Position numbers and translations under genes: made by a program
Shown: in pieces, positions 46,806-59,150 of the stretch
Layout: every line of letters starts with the position of its first letter
Position numbering within the stretch: position 1 is the stretch's first letter
Notes under the pieces: model-generated
Told to the model about the DNA's origin: nothing
Database searches by the model: none
Seen by the model: the letters and a program-made list of their open reading frames with translations, nothing else
NCBI GenBank assembly: GCA_022496805.1
Contig: CM040086.1
Location: forward strand, 1,304,501 to 1,368,500
From: Pohlia nutans
Lineage: Eukaryota > Streptophyta > Bryopsida > Bryales > Mniaceae
Reading direction: 5' to 3'
Length of the DNA: 64,000 nt

Positions 46806-48193
46806 GTGAGAATATGATTTGTACTTCAAAATTTCCCACATCAATATTAACATTGCAATGTATTTTTTCTATATATATCTTATGTAGTTTTTGAACAAAA
46901 TGAGTTTAAAAAATGACCTGATGAACAAGTCAAAGGACACAATATGTCCCCTATGCACAAGATGTGTCATGTAGAAGTAGAAGTGTAGTTTCATGTTTTT
47001 TTATTGATTGAAAGTTTCAAACAATGCGAGCTCTTCCTACAATCATTTCAATCACACGAAATCCAAGGCAATCTTGCAATTTCAACATGTGCACACCTCC
47101 AAATACTTATTATTGTACTAGAAGATACTATTATAAGATACAAGGTTAAAATAACATGCACGGACATGCGACCAATTTTTTTTTAATGTTTTCATGTGTT
47201 TCAAAAAGAGCCTGCGAACTAGGGCCCAGTGCGGGAACCCAAATTCTTTTAGCCTCCATCCATCAAGTGGGAGCGCCAGAATCGTTGAGTGCCCATGATC
47301 GGAACCTGTGGGGTTCCAAGTAAGCATCAGCTGATGTGGTAGAACTTTCATGCTGAATATCATGATTTTCATCCGCCTTTCCCTTGAGGTAAAATACCGC
47401 GGGTTGGGTTTGGTATCGGTATGACGTAGTTTTTTTACTCCCAAAATAAAATAAAACAAGCGGCTGGTTGCGTAGTTTCTACTTTAGTATTTATCGTAGA
47501 TTTATTTTTACACCTTGTTTGTACTTTTTAGTCATGTAACTCCGCAACTCCTTGAAAATGAAGTGTTTCCGTAATCTCTTCCCTCATAGGCCAAAGACAA
47601 TAAATTATCGCAATTTTCGTGTCAATGATGTCATACACACAACACAATAGAGTAATGGGAGTCAACACCCTTTCGCAACGAGACCACGTTCTAATTACAA
47701 TTAGAAACTAAGTTTATGTGGCAATGGCATGGTAGTTCCAAATTCATCGCATACAAATGGCATTCCTTCATTACTTAGAAAAGTGGATCTAAGTGAAGAT
47801 TATCTTTTGATCTAGTTTTCAAGAGGGTGCTCCATTTCATTGCTCTATTTGCAAAATCATGAAATTGACGAGGGTTGAAATTTTTACTGAGTGGCTGAAA
47901 TCTTCCTTTTGCATTAATTTTACATCTTAGTGTCACCTTCTCCCTAACTACAAACCCACCTTCACAATTAGCAAAAAGTAGTGTAATTGTGAATCTTTTT
48001 GGACATGCTTCTTTTTTCAGTCTAGACTAACGGTGTTTCTAGGGATTACTATTTCCAACCACACAAAAAAAAAAAACAAAACATTGAGTACGCCCCGGAC
48101 TGCCATAACATTTAGTTCCATGCATTGTCCCTACCTTGATTCAACAGTAGATAGTGTGGTATATTCCACATCCAAAAGTACTTCATCAGTAGC
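46806..48193. other. AT-rich intergenic DNA
   Basis: No gene recognised. AATTAGCAAAAAGTAGTGTA near 47966 recalls motifs near 20670 and 20970. Confidence 0.4.
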
Positions 48194-48195
48194 TA

Positions 48196-48489
48196 AGGTC
48201 GAGGCACCTAAAACCGATAACTTAAGCTATCTACACTATTTTTGGACCAACCATTAATAGGGTGATATTTTTCCCGGGTTGGAAGTTAGTTTTCGCGGAG
48301 AATGCAAATTTTTCCATGAATTATTTCCCAATATTGAAATTTGTACAATTTTTCAAAGTGAAAAGTACTTCAGGACCCAAAACCGATCACATGCTCTAAT
48401 GTAGAAATGAGGTACATCTTCCCTTTCAAAATCTAGAAATTAGGCCTCATCGGTTTTAGGTACCTGGTCGGTTTTAGGTGCCTCGACCT
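48196..48489. mobile_element. TA-flanked MITE, AGGTCGAGGCACCTAAAAC family, copy A, 294 bp
   Basis: Ends AGGTCGAGGCACCTAAAACC and complement, TA at 48194-48195 and 48490-48491. Copy B (48674-48967) is the same length in opposite orientation. Confidence 0.92.
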
Positions 48490-48673
48490 TAAGTGGACAA
48501 CTGTAGGCTTAAGGTGATGAGCAAAGTGCATGAAGGAAAGATAGGCAGTGGGCATGAAGGCTACTGAATGTTATGGCGTTACGAAATCCAAGTCAAAAGG
48601 TGGGCCCCCGTATTTTTTGAACTCATAGAACCAATAACAGGCAGGTAAGTTCATTGAACAGTGGTTTTGATTA

Positions 48674-48967
48674 ACGTCGAGGCACCTAAAGTCGACCAGG
48701 TACCTATAACGGATCAGGCCTAATTTCTAGATTTTGAAAGGGAAGATGTACCTCATTTGTACATTAGAGCATGTGATCGGTTATGGGTTCTGAAGTACTT
48801 TTCACTTTGAAAAATTGTACAAATTTCAATATTGGGAAATAATTCATGGAAAAATTTGCATTCTCCGCGAAAACTAACTTCCAACCCAGGAAAAATATCA
48901 CCCTATTAATGGCTGGTCCAAAAATAGTGTAGATAGCTTAAGTGATCGGTTTTAGGTGCCTCGACCT
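48674..48967. mobile_element. TA-flanked MITE, AGGTCGAGGCACCTAAAAC family, copy B, 294 bp, inverted
   Basis: Left end ACGTCGAGGCACCTAAAG (slightly diverged), right end TTTTAGGTGCCTCGACCT, TA at 48672-48673 and 48968-48969. The interior is the reverse complement of copy A with few differences. Confidence 0.92.
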
Positions 48968-48969
48968 TA

Positions 48970-51409
48970 GTCACATGGGCTCCTTGTAAGTTTTTCCATC
49001 ATCATCATAGTTACATGAACTGCACTTGGTGGAATATTCCAGAAGTTTGCGAGGGCAATGATATAATCATAGGCTGCCAAATTGCCCTACTGTATGCACC
49101 CATGTGAGCCATGATAATTGCAATTTACCAACATGAGTACCATTATTTGAAGAAAACATTAGGCACTCGAATGCCTATCTTAATGTTCAAACTTAAATAT
49201 ACATATACTCCGGTATTACACAAGATACTTCTTCAATATCTAAATGTTTGTCATCCATTTCACTTTTTGAATTTTAGGCATATTTCATCCATATGTGTTA
49301 GTTTCATCTATATCACCTGTTCATTCAAGCATTGAACAGGGAGTTTTCCCAATATTTTACAAAAGAAACTGGTTTTAGACAAGAACCATCTGGTAATTAT
49401 TCATGTTTCCTTAGGTAACACTCGAGTATCACAAATTTTATCCGGATTTCAGCTTAAAACTACGAGTTTCAACTGGTAATTGGGCAATTTCATTCGGCTG
49501 ATTTTACACTAACTGCCAGATCTCCCATTGAAGCGGTTTAGATCACTATACCAAAAATTATCGCAATTAATGTGGGTTCAGAATTACTGGACCACAAATA
49601 TCATAATGAGTGGTACAAAATTTTAAAATTACAAAAATTCCTTGGATATTTTTGTAGTATCTCAGTAATTACAACTGAATTCTTGGTGCAGTAAGAAATG
49701 ATAATATGATATTTTAAAAAATTCTTACCTAGCATGCATGTATGATGATGTCAACTATGACATGGGGTGACCTGTAACTGCAATCCAGAACTGTAGAAAT
49801 AGAGGAATTGAGACCTTCAATGAAGAGAGGCTCTGAGAGTGTTCAGGTTCAAGTCAAGTGGAATTGTTATTTTATGTATTTTTTTCCCCTTGAAACATCA
49901 TTCACTATACAAGTACCACTGCTGATAGGTTAATAGCTGATCGGACACAAATTAATTCAAAAAAAATGGAATTCAGAAAGTTAGAAGATTAATTTTTCAA
50001 TATATTTTATTATGAAAAAAGAAGTCTTGAGGAATATTTGTAGTGCTGATATAATTGAGGAATATTCATAGTGCCGATATGAAAATAATAATTATTTGGT
50101 ACATTAGTGTTGGACCAACTACCAATCTATATTTCTTTGTCTCATCTTACGCTTCATGTACCTTGAAAATAAACTACTTAACTCCTTCAATGGTATGGAC
50201 CCTGAGCTAGTAGGAATAGTGATTTTAGCAAACAAGAAGCTTTTAATAGGAAAAATTGATAAGGGAATCAAAAAGCTTAATATGGAACAAAGGGAGTAGT
50301 ACCATAGTCTACCCCTAGGTGGCCATGTTAGTCAAGAAATAATTATTTTACCCCATATTCTATCAAAATAAAAAATTACTAGAGGTTTGTGTGTAAAATT
50401 TTAAAGGTTTAGGAACTATAGTGTCTACAATCTCATAAATTACACCATCAATGTGACAAGGTAAGGTGTTAAATAAAATTCAAAATTTTCCATGAATTGT
50501 TGTAAATTTCACTAGATGAATGATTTGCAATGGATTTTTTTACAGCGATGCCTAATTTTTCAAAATTACTCATAAAGAATGCCTAGGTTTTTCCAAAAAA
50601 TTCCTATAGATGTGCCTAAAATTTTGAACACATTAAAATAATTATTAAGCATTTATTTGCCAACGTGATGATAGACTACCGTTGTATGCATGTGCAACTT
50701 TTAAATTCTATTTTTAGAGTTAAAACCAAAAAAACTCACAAATCCTTCCCTAAGGTTAATCCTCAATGCTCAATTTATTACCATGTGGGTGATGAGTGTT
50801 TTGAAAATATCACTTTATTCAATCCGAATTTTTTTGATGGTGCTTCATGGAAGAAATAATGATCCATATGAATCATTGACATGAACATTTTAGAAGAGTT
50901 ATTATTGTTTAACATAAAAATCAAAAGTTAGTATCATTATTTTTAGTTCAAACACTTAGGAATTAAAATTTTAACAATTGCAACCCAAAGTGGTTAAGGG
51001 TAAATCTGTGGCTGCCAAAATGTTGGAGATATTGTATTTTATGCTCCCGATCGAAAATTGACGATATCTTTTCAACATTCAAGTAATTCATGAAGGCTTT
51101 GGATGTGATTCATAGGTTAATTCATGTATTGTCAAAATCCTAACCAAATAAAGTGAATTTGACCTTTATCAATTATTTAACTTAATCTTCTTCTTCAAAT
51201 TACAAACGAATTTTAAAAGTATTTGACAACTTAGAGGTTCAAAATGGAATGTAAATTTGGATTTGCAATGTTGCAATTTATCTATTAGGATTTGTTTTTG
51301 TAAGCAACTTTAAAAAATCAAACAAAATCATTATCAACTTCCAACCATTTGTATCTTTTATTGTGTATCTTTAATAATTAAAAATTTAAGTTTTTGAAGT
51401 TTCAATTAG
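48970..51409. other. AT-rich intergenic DNA with one dispersed repeat
   Basis: 49360-49530 is the reversed partner of 24445-24610. No gene recognised in the rest. Confidence 0.45.
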
Positions 51410-51413
51410 TTAA

Positions 51414-51955
51414 CCCCTAAGTGACGGATCAACCATTTTATGGTCTCTGCCCTTTTTTTATGGGCTGCCCGAAATAGAAAAAAACATTTTTATAGAAAAT
51501 AAAAAATATTTTTAAATAGGTAATCAAGTCTACTTTCCAACCCAATTTGAATCATGTCAATCCGAGTTAAACTCCACCCGGGAGAAATTTTCAAAGAAAA
51601 ACACTTCTACATTGTTTAATGTTAGAAAACTTACTATTTGGGGAAAGTGATGATGTTCTCTCCGTTGAAAATTTTGCAATTTTTGATTGTAGAATAGAAT
51701 GTCTAGTTTTAACAAATCATACAAAATTTCAAATTCTAAAAATAAAATTTGTGATTCTTATAAATATTTGAAGTTAAATGGTTCTAAATTCATTATGAGA
51801 TGATAAAAAGCTATTTTTTGATATTTGACCGTATGGAAAATTACTAAACATCAAGCTCCTCATTTTCTCTTTTGGACCAAACTTCATCAAAGTTGAAGAA
51901 GTAATTTTTTATAACACATTTATGTTTTGCCCTTACCCCCTCTGTCATTTAGGTG
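51414..51955. mobile_element. TTAA-type MITE, GTGACGGATCAACC subfamily, copy 2, 542 bp
   Basis: Starts CCCCTAAGTGACGGATC and ends CTGTCATTTAGGTG, TTAA at 51410-51413 and 51956-51959. Full-length match to 15546-16086 with few differences and a one-base length difference. Confidence 0.93.
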
Positions 51956-52082
51956 TTAAAAAGGATAGGACATACTGACTCCATTGAACTATCATATGCA
52001 CTTATTTTTAAGAGGTCAAAGAAAAAATGAATATCTCTCTAACGAAAACAAAAACACAAAAACACAAAATGATATTTTGAGC

Positions 52083-52150
52083 ATGCATATCCACTATAGT
52101 GTGTCATTTCTACCGTGAAATGTCACACTGTAGTAGACACGCACGCTTTA
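52083..52150. repeat. Hairpin element AAAGCGTGCG, copy 2
   Basis: Right half TGTAGTAGACACGCACGCTTT matches 16171-16242 in the reverse sense; left half CATGCATATCCACTATAGTG is diverged. Confidence 0.6.
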
Positions 52151-52169
52151 ATTTCAATGTTTCCTTTAA

Positions 52170-52924
52170 CCCCTCCAAATTCGGCAGTTATGCAAAAATG
52201 CATCATAAAATGCAACTAAGGAGGATTCTTTGAACTTGATGTATGAATGAAAGTTTTACATTTTGAATTTTGGATTTTCTTTATATGGTTAGATTTGCAA
52301 TTGCTATCACCAATGTTTTTCTATAAAATTTGAAACTTAAAATTCAAATATATTTTGTAATTTGATTACGAATAAGATATTGACAATTTGTGGATGAAAT
52401 TTGTTGTGATGGGATGAAATGTAATAATCCAAGTGTAGTGATTTTTAAAGAATTTTTGGTTGCTTCATTTTATGAGTTGAATTTTTTAAAAGCACTTTTA
52501 CATTGAAATCTTCAAAATTTTGGGTAAATCACTGCAACATGAAATGAGACAAAAATTTCATAAATCACCCCCTTTCTAATTGGACCACACATGCATGAAG
52601 CTAACTTCTCATAACCCCTAAAGGACCAAGAATTCATGGTTTTAAAATGACAAGTTTAATTGATGATATTCTAAAAATAATAATTCATATGGGTACACAT
52701 TTTATATCATCGGAATTAGTGAAGAACATAGCATGTGTCGATCGAAAGAAAAATTTGTATAAAAGGAAGCCTACCTTAAGACATATTCAAAACCGCTATA
52801 AAAAACATGAGGCCCAATTTGGACTTCTTCGTTCTTTAGAGATAAAATATCTAGTAAAAAATCCTAGAAAAATGTGTTTGATCTTGTACATTGTCCACTT
52901 TTTGGATGGTTCAACGTGTAGGGG
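52170..52924. mobile_element. TTAA-type MITE (GATGTACAGATTTCAT subfamily, reversed), interrupted
   Basis: Starts CCCCTCCAAATTCGGC after TTAA (52166-52169) and ends AACGTGTAGGGG before TTAA (52925-52928). Interior is the reverse complement of 15045-16168, including CATGAAGCTAACTT and AGTAAAAAATCC on either side of the nested element. Confidence 0.82.
52615..52841. mobile_element. TTAA-type MITE inserted at ATAA, 227 bp, nested
   Basis: Starts CCCCTAAAGGACCAAG and ends CTTCGTTCTTTAGAG. Flanks are ATAA on both sides (52611-52614, 52842-52845), and the host subfamily reads CCATAAAATATTTAG here. Interior matches 5748-6222 without the Stowaway. Confidence 0.82.
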
Positions 52925-52928
52925 TTAA

Positions 52929-53250
52929 CCCCTAAACGTTCCAGCGTCCAGAAACTGGATCACAAACAGATTTGAAGCCTTGTAACTTTCTCATACAACC
53001 TCGGATGATTTTCATCCAAGTCACCTTTGAAAGCCTATTAAATTCTTTACCAATTACAATGAATCTCTTGTAATGGAGAGTTGTTGATAATATTGGAGAG
53101 GCCTTCAACTGCAAGTATGTCAAATTTATTGGGTAGATTTTCTGCTTACAATGGTCTTCTCATGTACACCTCATGTACATCTGAGCTATGCTAATATCTA
53201 CTTTTGAGGCTAGAATCTACTTCTGTGCAAAGGGTTGGTACGTTGAGGGG
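52929..53250. mobile_element. TTAA-type MITE, CAGCGTCCAGA subfamily, 322 bp
   Basis: Starts CCCCTAAACGTTCCAGCG and ends GGTACGTTGAGGGG. Same length and sequence family as 4717-5038. It shares TTAA 52925-52928 with the element on its left; its right target is TTGC (53251-53254), probably a mutated TTAA. Confidence 0.88.
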
Positions 53251-53254
53251 TTGC

Positions 53255-53811
53255 CCAACCATGCATATTTTGCATGATGTACAGATTTCATCCGTAGTAT
53301 CTCTTCCGTCATGCACTTTTTGTGGTGTGATTTTTTTACTGAATTTTTTATGGGAAGTTAGCTTCATGTATGTGTGATCTGATCGAAAAGGAAACAATTT
53401 TTGAAAAAATTATGCCTCATTTTGTGTTGCAATGTTTCACCCAAAATTTTGAAGATTTTGCTCTAAAAGTGTTCTTCAAAAAATAAACTCATAAAATCAA
53501 GCATCCAAAAATCCCCAAAAATCACTACACCTAGAGTACTACATTACAACCCATCACAACAAATTTCATCCACATATTGTCAATATCTTATTCATAATTG
53601 AATTTCAAAATAATTTTTTATTTTATGTTTCAAAATTTATAGAAAAAGATTAGTGATAGCAATCATAGATCTAACCGTATAGATAGAATTTAAAATTCAA
53701 AATGTATAACTTTTATTCATACATCAAGCTCTAAATATTCATATTAATTGCATTTTATAATGCATCTTTGCAAAACTGCACAAACTGGACATAGGTGAGG
53801 ACGTTTAGGGG
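53255..53811. mobile_element. TTAA-type MITE, GATGTACAGATTTCAT subfamily, 557 bp
   Basis: Homologous to the outer element at 15045-16168 and lacks the inner insertion found there (CATCAAGCTCTAAATATTC marks the empty position). Ends GACGTTTAGGGG before TTAA (53812-53815). Confidence 0.85.
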
Positions 53812-53815
53812 TTAA

Positions 53816-54218
53816 CCCCTAAAGGATGTTGGGGTGTTTTATACGCCGATAGTATCAATATACAGATGATGCTAAGGGGTGTAAAAGTGTGAATTTGGAC
53901 GGGAGATTTTTTAAGAACGTGCATATCCATGCACTATGCATATGGTGATTTTCAAAAGCATTTTCATTAGTTGCGGGATCATAAAAAAATTATGTATTTT
54001 TCTAGTATACGGCTCCAAATACGTAGAAAACGCCCTTCAAGTAGTCATATCTTTTTTTCTGCGTCACATATTATTAAATAAAAAAATTGTACATTTAGTT
54101 CCCATTCCAAGCTCCATTTTTCATATTTGCAGATTTTATCAATATCATAGTGTTCGTGGTGAAATACCATTTGGAAGAACACTTGCAACCCTTTTTGGCA
54201 TGCAACATCCTTTAGGGG
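53816..54218. mobile_element. TTAA-type MITE, GGATGTTG subfamily, 403 bp
   Basis: Starts CCCCTAAAGGATGTTGGGG and ends GCAACATCCTTTAGGGG (14-bp inverted match). It shares TTAA 53812-53815 with the previous element; its right TTAA is 54219-54222. An open frame across it carries no recognised domain. Confidence 0.88.
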
Positions 54219-54237
54219 TTAAGGTATAGTTACCTTA

Positions 54238-54726
54238 GAGCATGCCCAACAGCATGTGTTTTGGAGGGACCAACGCCAAGATTTGGTGTAGTTATCTCCA
54301 CTTGCTTCGAAGTTTGGCCCAACAACTACCCACCAACGCTAAATAATAGTTTTTGGAGGCAAAGTTTGAGGTTTCCCCGCCATTCAGAGAAGCTTTGGCG
54401 CAAGCAAATTTCTCACACCAAGCAAGCAAAGATGCTCAATCAACAATTAAATAATTCAGAGAAGCTTTGGCGCAAGCAAATTTCTCACACCAAGCAAGCA
54501 AAGATGCTCAATCAACAATTAAATAACGAGCTTGAAGACTATACACCGGCCCGTGCTTCAAGGTCATCAAGTAACTTTATATAAAATCTTCATTTTATAA
54601 GTTACCTTGGTGTTCGCTCTAGGAATGCTGCTGGGGTACTTCATGTATTACATTCCTCCATATTAAAAATGGCCTTCAAATTGATGCTTGGCGGAATTTT
54701 TTTCTCTCGAACTGCTGGGCATGCTC
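54238..54726. mobile_element. PIF/Harbinger-like MITE, GAGCATGCCCAACAGC ends, TSD TTA
   Basis: 489 bp, ends GAGCATGCCCAACAGCA and complement, flanked by TTA (54235-54237, 54727-54729). The GAGCATnnCCAACAG terminus is common in plant Tourist-like MITEs. A 72-bp segment is tandemly duplicated at 54382-54525. Confidence 0.9.
54382..54525. repeat. Exact-looking 2 x 72-bp tandem duplication
   Basis: 54382-54453 and 54454-54525 read the same, from ATTCAGAGAAGCTTTGGCGC onward. It lies inside the MITE 54238-54726, and 72 is divisible by 3, which makes a fortuitous repeat in an open frame. Confidence 0.95.
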
Positions 54727-54729
54727 TTA

Positions 54730-55343
54730 GTCCTTTGGGAGTTAATTTGCTGGAGCATGTACCTTGAATGGATACAGAGTTAAAATTCAGATGCATGAAC
54801 TATACATGCAGCTGAGAGACATGTGAGCACTGGGCCCATTATCAAGTTTGAACAACCAGCTCCGTCGAACAAAGCAATATACCATTTCTTTGGCAGATCA
54901 TTAGATTTTTTCCATGCAGCCTCAGCAGCAAGTGGGGCGCCCGGCGGGATTTGGCCGGAGGTCGGTCTGCAGGATTCATCATAAGCCGATGGTTTGCCAA
55001 TCATCTGGACTTGTTCATCATGTCCAATCACCCCGACCCGGCCAGCCCTTCTTCATATTTGTTGTCATGTGCTGCAGTCACTCATGGATCCCCCAGTTGG
55101 CCGGGCCGGGATTCATAACCCTCGAATTGAAGGGAAGAAAAAAATTCATAGCTAGCATGCAGATCATTCTGCAGACGGGCCTGCAGCTGCGACTACACAT
55201 GGGTTACTTACTGAGTGAACCTCACGTCCTCTGATAGAGATTATCATTGCTTCTTTGCTTTGGGCCTTTTCCTGTTTGTTTCTATTTCCACCAGATCATA
55301 TGGACTCTATTATGACATGTTTGGAAAGCCCTAACTTCAAGCT
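54730..55343. other. Intergenic, GC-richer patch, no recognised gene
   Basis: Open frames on both strands at 54780-55234 have no recognised domain. Local GC is raised around 54920-55110. Confidence 0.35.
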
Positions 55344-55753
55344 GGTTACCCCATTCCAAACTGAATAAGAAATATGTATATGAGACATTGATATTATTCA
55401 GTATTTTTTAATTTTTTTTCAGAGTTAGGCAAGAAGAAATAAATTCCTACACAAGTTGAAACATAATTTTTGGATGAAGAATGAATTAGTTATAAATTTT
55501 CAAAGTTGAAGTATGACACAACCCATTCACGTCACATAGGTAGAGTTGTTTCTGTTCAAAGAAGATTTGTATTGCACACACTGAAGATGCTTAAACCAAC
55601 AACAACGAATCCATAACCACACTTACATATACTAAAACCAATAAGAGAGAATCCATTACCAACTGTAATTCATGCTACAACCAACACCATTGCAGCATTG
55701 ATTGTGGAAACTGCCCCAAGTTGTTGGTTTAAGGCGCCAGTTGGAAATGGGGT
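55344..55753. repeat. Inverted-end element, ~410 bp
   Basis: GGTTACCCCATTCCAAACTG near 55344 and complement CAGTTGGAAATGGGGTAACC ending near 55757. The flanks carry a similar TAACTTCAAG on both sides, but offset, so the duplication is unclear. Confidence 0.55.
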
Positions 55754-55759
55754 AACCAC

Positions 55760-58700
55760 CTTAACTTCAAGATGGGCGGGGGCATGTATTACTGCATCTT
55801 CAACCATGCACGCTAAAAGCGACTCGCTAAAATTACTCATTTGTATTTGAAGAGTTCTTCAACTTACAATTCCCCATCCTCAAACGCTCAGATTTGAACA
55901 TCAAAAGTGTACATTAAATAGTCAATGAACCAGTCACAAGTAGAATGTGAGATATAGTCAACTAAACTTAGATTTGAAGTGTCATTTATCACACACGCTA
56001 AGATAGAGGGTCAAGAGGCTTTTTAGGCGAGCCCCGTTGGAAATGCACTTAGTCACATAAACAACTTGTCACATGTGTACTGCTTGAAACAATAGAATTA
56101 TCCAAAAACAATAGAGGAGTTGAAGAGGAGTTCAAGTGGAGTTCAAGTGGAGTGTACATCCTTGGAATAAAATTATCCGAAAAGAGATCATATGATTTTC
56201 AACTTGTAAGGTGTGTCTTCGCCCCAATAATAACAAGTTTTGACAAACATTGTTCATGAATAGTGCCTTGATCCCTTCATGAATAGTCCCTTAAGCTTCA
56301 GGGAACTTGTGGGAACTATCTCCTAGCATTGGGGAGGTCATGAGTTCTATACCCTACAGTGGTGTAAGGCCTTCCTTTAAATTATTCTTCAACTCACCAT
56401 AGACTACTTTTGTAGTATTTTAAAACTGGAAGTGAGTTTAAAGTGAGTTCAACAAGAGTTTCTACTTTAAAACACTCTCTTCGGTTAATTCTAATATTAA
56501 CAATTTATGACAAACATTGTTCATGAATAGTTCCTTGGTCGGCTCTCTTTGGCTTGGAGGAACTTGTTGAAACTCTCTTGAGTTCTAGCATTGGGGAGGT
56601 CACGAGTTCCATGCCCGGTGGCAGTGTAGGGCCTTGCTTTAGCAGTCTTTTTGAACTCAAAACAAGTTCAAGGTGAGTTTAAGGTTTCTTTCCACTTTTA
56701 AACACTCTTTTTGGTTAACTCTAATAATATTGTAGTGTCAAACATAACCTCAAAGACATCTAGAATATACCTCCCTGTTTGTATGAAAAAATATTTTGGA
56801 ATATATTAGAATATTCTATCCAAGTTGTTTAACATATTTGACACTAGTGAAATTCAAACGACATTGTTATAAGTTTAATGGTGATGCATAGCATAAGTGA
56901 GGGTAAACAATAAATAATGGTTTTAGTAAGTTGGAGAAAGTGTATTTTTTCTCTTAAATTCTATACCTGGGTGATGGTTCGGTTGGGGTACCCAAAAAAG
57001 CTTTCTTCAGGACAATTGCACTCTGTGCTGGTGTGTCAAACAAATATATTTTTTAATTTTAATAAAGTAAGACTTCATTAAATGTGATTTTAGTTTTCTA
57101 CACTTATAACGTATCAAGGAAAAAAATTTGATTACAATCAAAGATTTTAAAGTAATTTTATTTGATTTTTTAGTTGAAAAAGTAAGTTATGTCCCACTCA
57201 CCTAGAATCCCTGAAATCAAGCAAAAGGAATACCAATATATATACATATACCAATATATATATTTTTGAATATGACCTACATCTAATTGTGTAGAGTACA
57301 AAATAATTTATTTTATCATTAAAAATTTAATGAATTGTGCACTATGCAGCTTGCAAATCCCAAATTTCAGCATTTTTTTACACATCTATGAATGGATCCA
57401 AAAACTTAATTTTTTTAATATAAACTTTTTGAACATGTACATTTTGATTCCATTGAGGTGCAGGATTTTATTTTTTTCATTTTAGGGTCTTTTTACTTGA
57501 TCAAAATGAACAAATTAGGCAAACTTTGGAGGTTTTAAACAAAAATAACCTAATTAGTGTATCCAAAAAGTGATACCCCAAGTTAATTATTGCCCACCTT
57601 GGAGATGAACTACTTGAGCATCATGGAAATAACATTGGAATACTAATTTGTAATTATTTTGTTTTTTTTATTTGATACAAATGAAAGAAATTTCATTAGA
57701 GAAATTGGAAGAATACAATCCAATCATGAAATAAGAGTAGAATCCTAAAGAGTAGGATTTTGCAAAGGTATTTAATTGTGATACCTATCTAAAGTTCTAA
57801 ATGTAACACCTCAAAATTTGACATTATGATTACATATGATTTTGAGGATGTACACCAGTTCAACATTGAAAAATTTGTTGGTTTCAAGACTGTAAGTCAA
57901 TAAGTCATGTATCAATATGAAAACTTTGAACCTTTATATCATTTATACATGATTTATAAATAACACATTCTAAGATATGTTATATTTCTCTTTTATTCAT
58001 TATGAAGAATAATTTTAAAAAACTAACCATTGTAAGAATAATAGCTATTTTGAATGATTCAAAGTCACTTTTAGGTGGAGTTACTTTAAATCTGACTAAA
58101 CATAAAAGAACAATAAACAAGTCAACAACCTACGCGGCGCAACGATGCTTAGCCCCCAGAGTACCACATGGACTTATAATTTCTATTTTTGTATGTTATC
58201 AACTTTCCATGTAGGTCGAAGAACATGACTGATTGGTACCAATCTTTTTGTAATGTCAATGACAAGTACAATTGTTCAATAACTTACCAGTACAACATTG
58301 GTAATTCTGCCTTTGATGGAAAAATGAAGTACAAAATGCTTTACAAAATGATTTGTTGTAGGGCTCAGAACCGAATTATGTTTCCTTTCTGAATTGTGTT
58401 CTGTACTAAAATTTTGGAAGAGCATGTTAACAAATAAAAAAGAATCACAATGCACGTTGTTTCATTTTTTTTTGGCAATCCAATGATGTTTTATGGATTT
58501 TCAAAGTTAAGATTACAGGAATACCTATTAATTACACTAAATTTTTCGTAATTGGACACCTCAAAAGTATTAACTTCCCCAATTTTGATTAGTCACTTTT
58601 AAAAACTATTGTTGGTTTTAGAGACTATGTACATTCTTTTAGTGCTAAATATAGGTGTAAGATAAACATCTAAAGAACAAAGAATCCCAATTTGAACCTC

Positions 58701-59150
58701 AGCCTTTTTTTAATAGCAATTTTGAATAAATCCTATGTGAAGTTCCTTTTTGTTCAATATATTTCTTTATTGACCAACACGTGCAATGTTTTTCATTGAT
58801 TCCAATATGTAAAATTTGGTCTCCTCTAAATTATATTTTTCACAATACATTCAATTGAATTTGTCATTGTAAAACCATAAATCCTTCATCTTTTAGGAAT
58901 TAAGAACATTCTAACAAGTAGCTAGTATCCTTGACTTTCTTGCTAAGAATCGAGGCCCTGAATTGACTTGGAAAGATTTTTTTTATTAAGTAGTGCTTTC
59001 AAAGCTAGAATATTGTTTGTAGACACTATCCAAACTCCTCTTCTCTAGCAAAATTTAGGTCTGGGTTGGTATACAAGGTTTGGAAAATAGGGTTAGCATG
59101 CTCTTACGGATGGTGTCTCTTAAACTAGGTTTGGTTACCAAAAGAAGCAC
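55760..59150. other. AT-rich intergenic DNA with degraded repeats
   Basis: 56270-56380 and 56510-56650 are related direct copies (TTCATGAATAGT, GGAACTTGT, CTAGCATTGGGGAGGTCA, GAGTTC, GGCCTT). Near 58690-58910 is a degraded reverse relative of the 5748 TTAA-type family. No gene recognised; 58002-58392 has weak open frames only. Confidence 0.45.

Noticed and set aside
52647..54229. Open frames across 52.6-54.2 kb as a broken transposase
   Set aside because: They fall in different short TTAA MITEs, show no conserved motif, and are not maintained in related copies.
56270..56660. Pol III SINE pair (GGGGAGGTCATGAGTTC resembling a B box)
   Set aside because: Two direct copies exist, but there is no convincing A box or tail, so they are listed only as degraded repeats.
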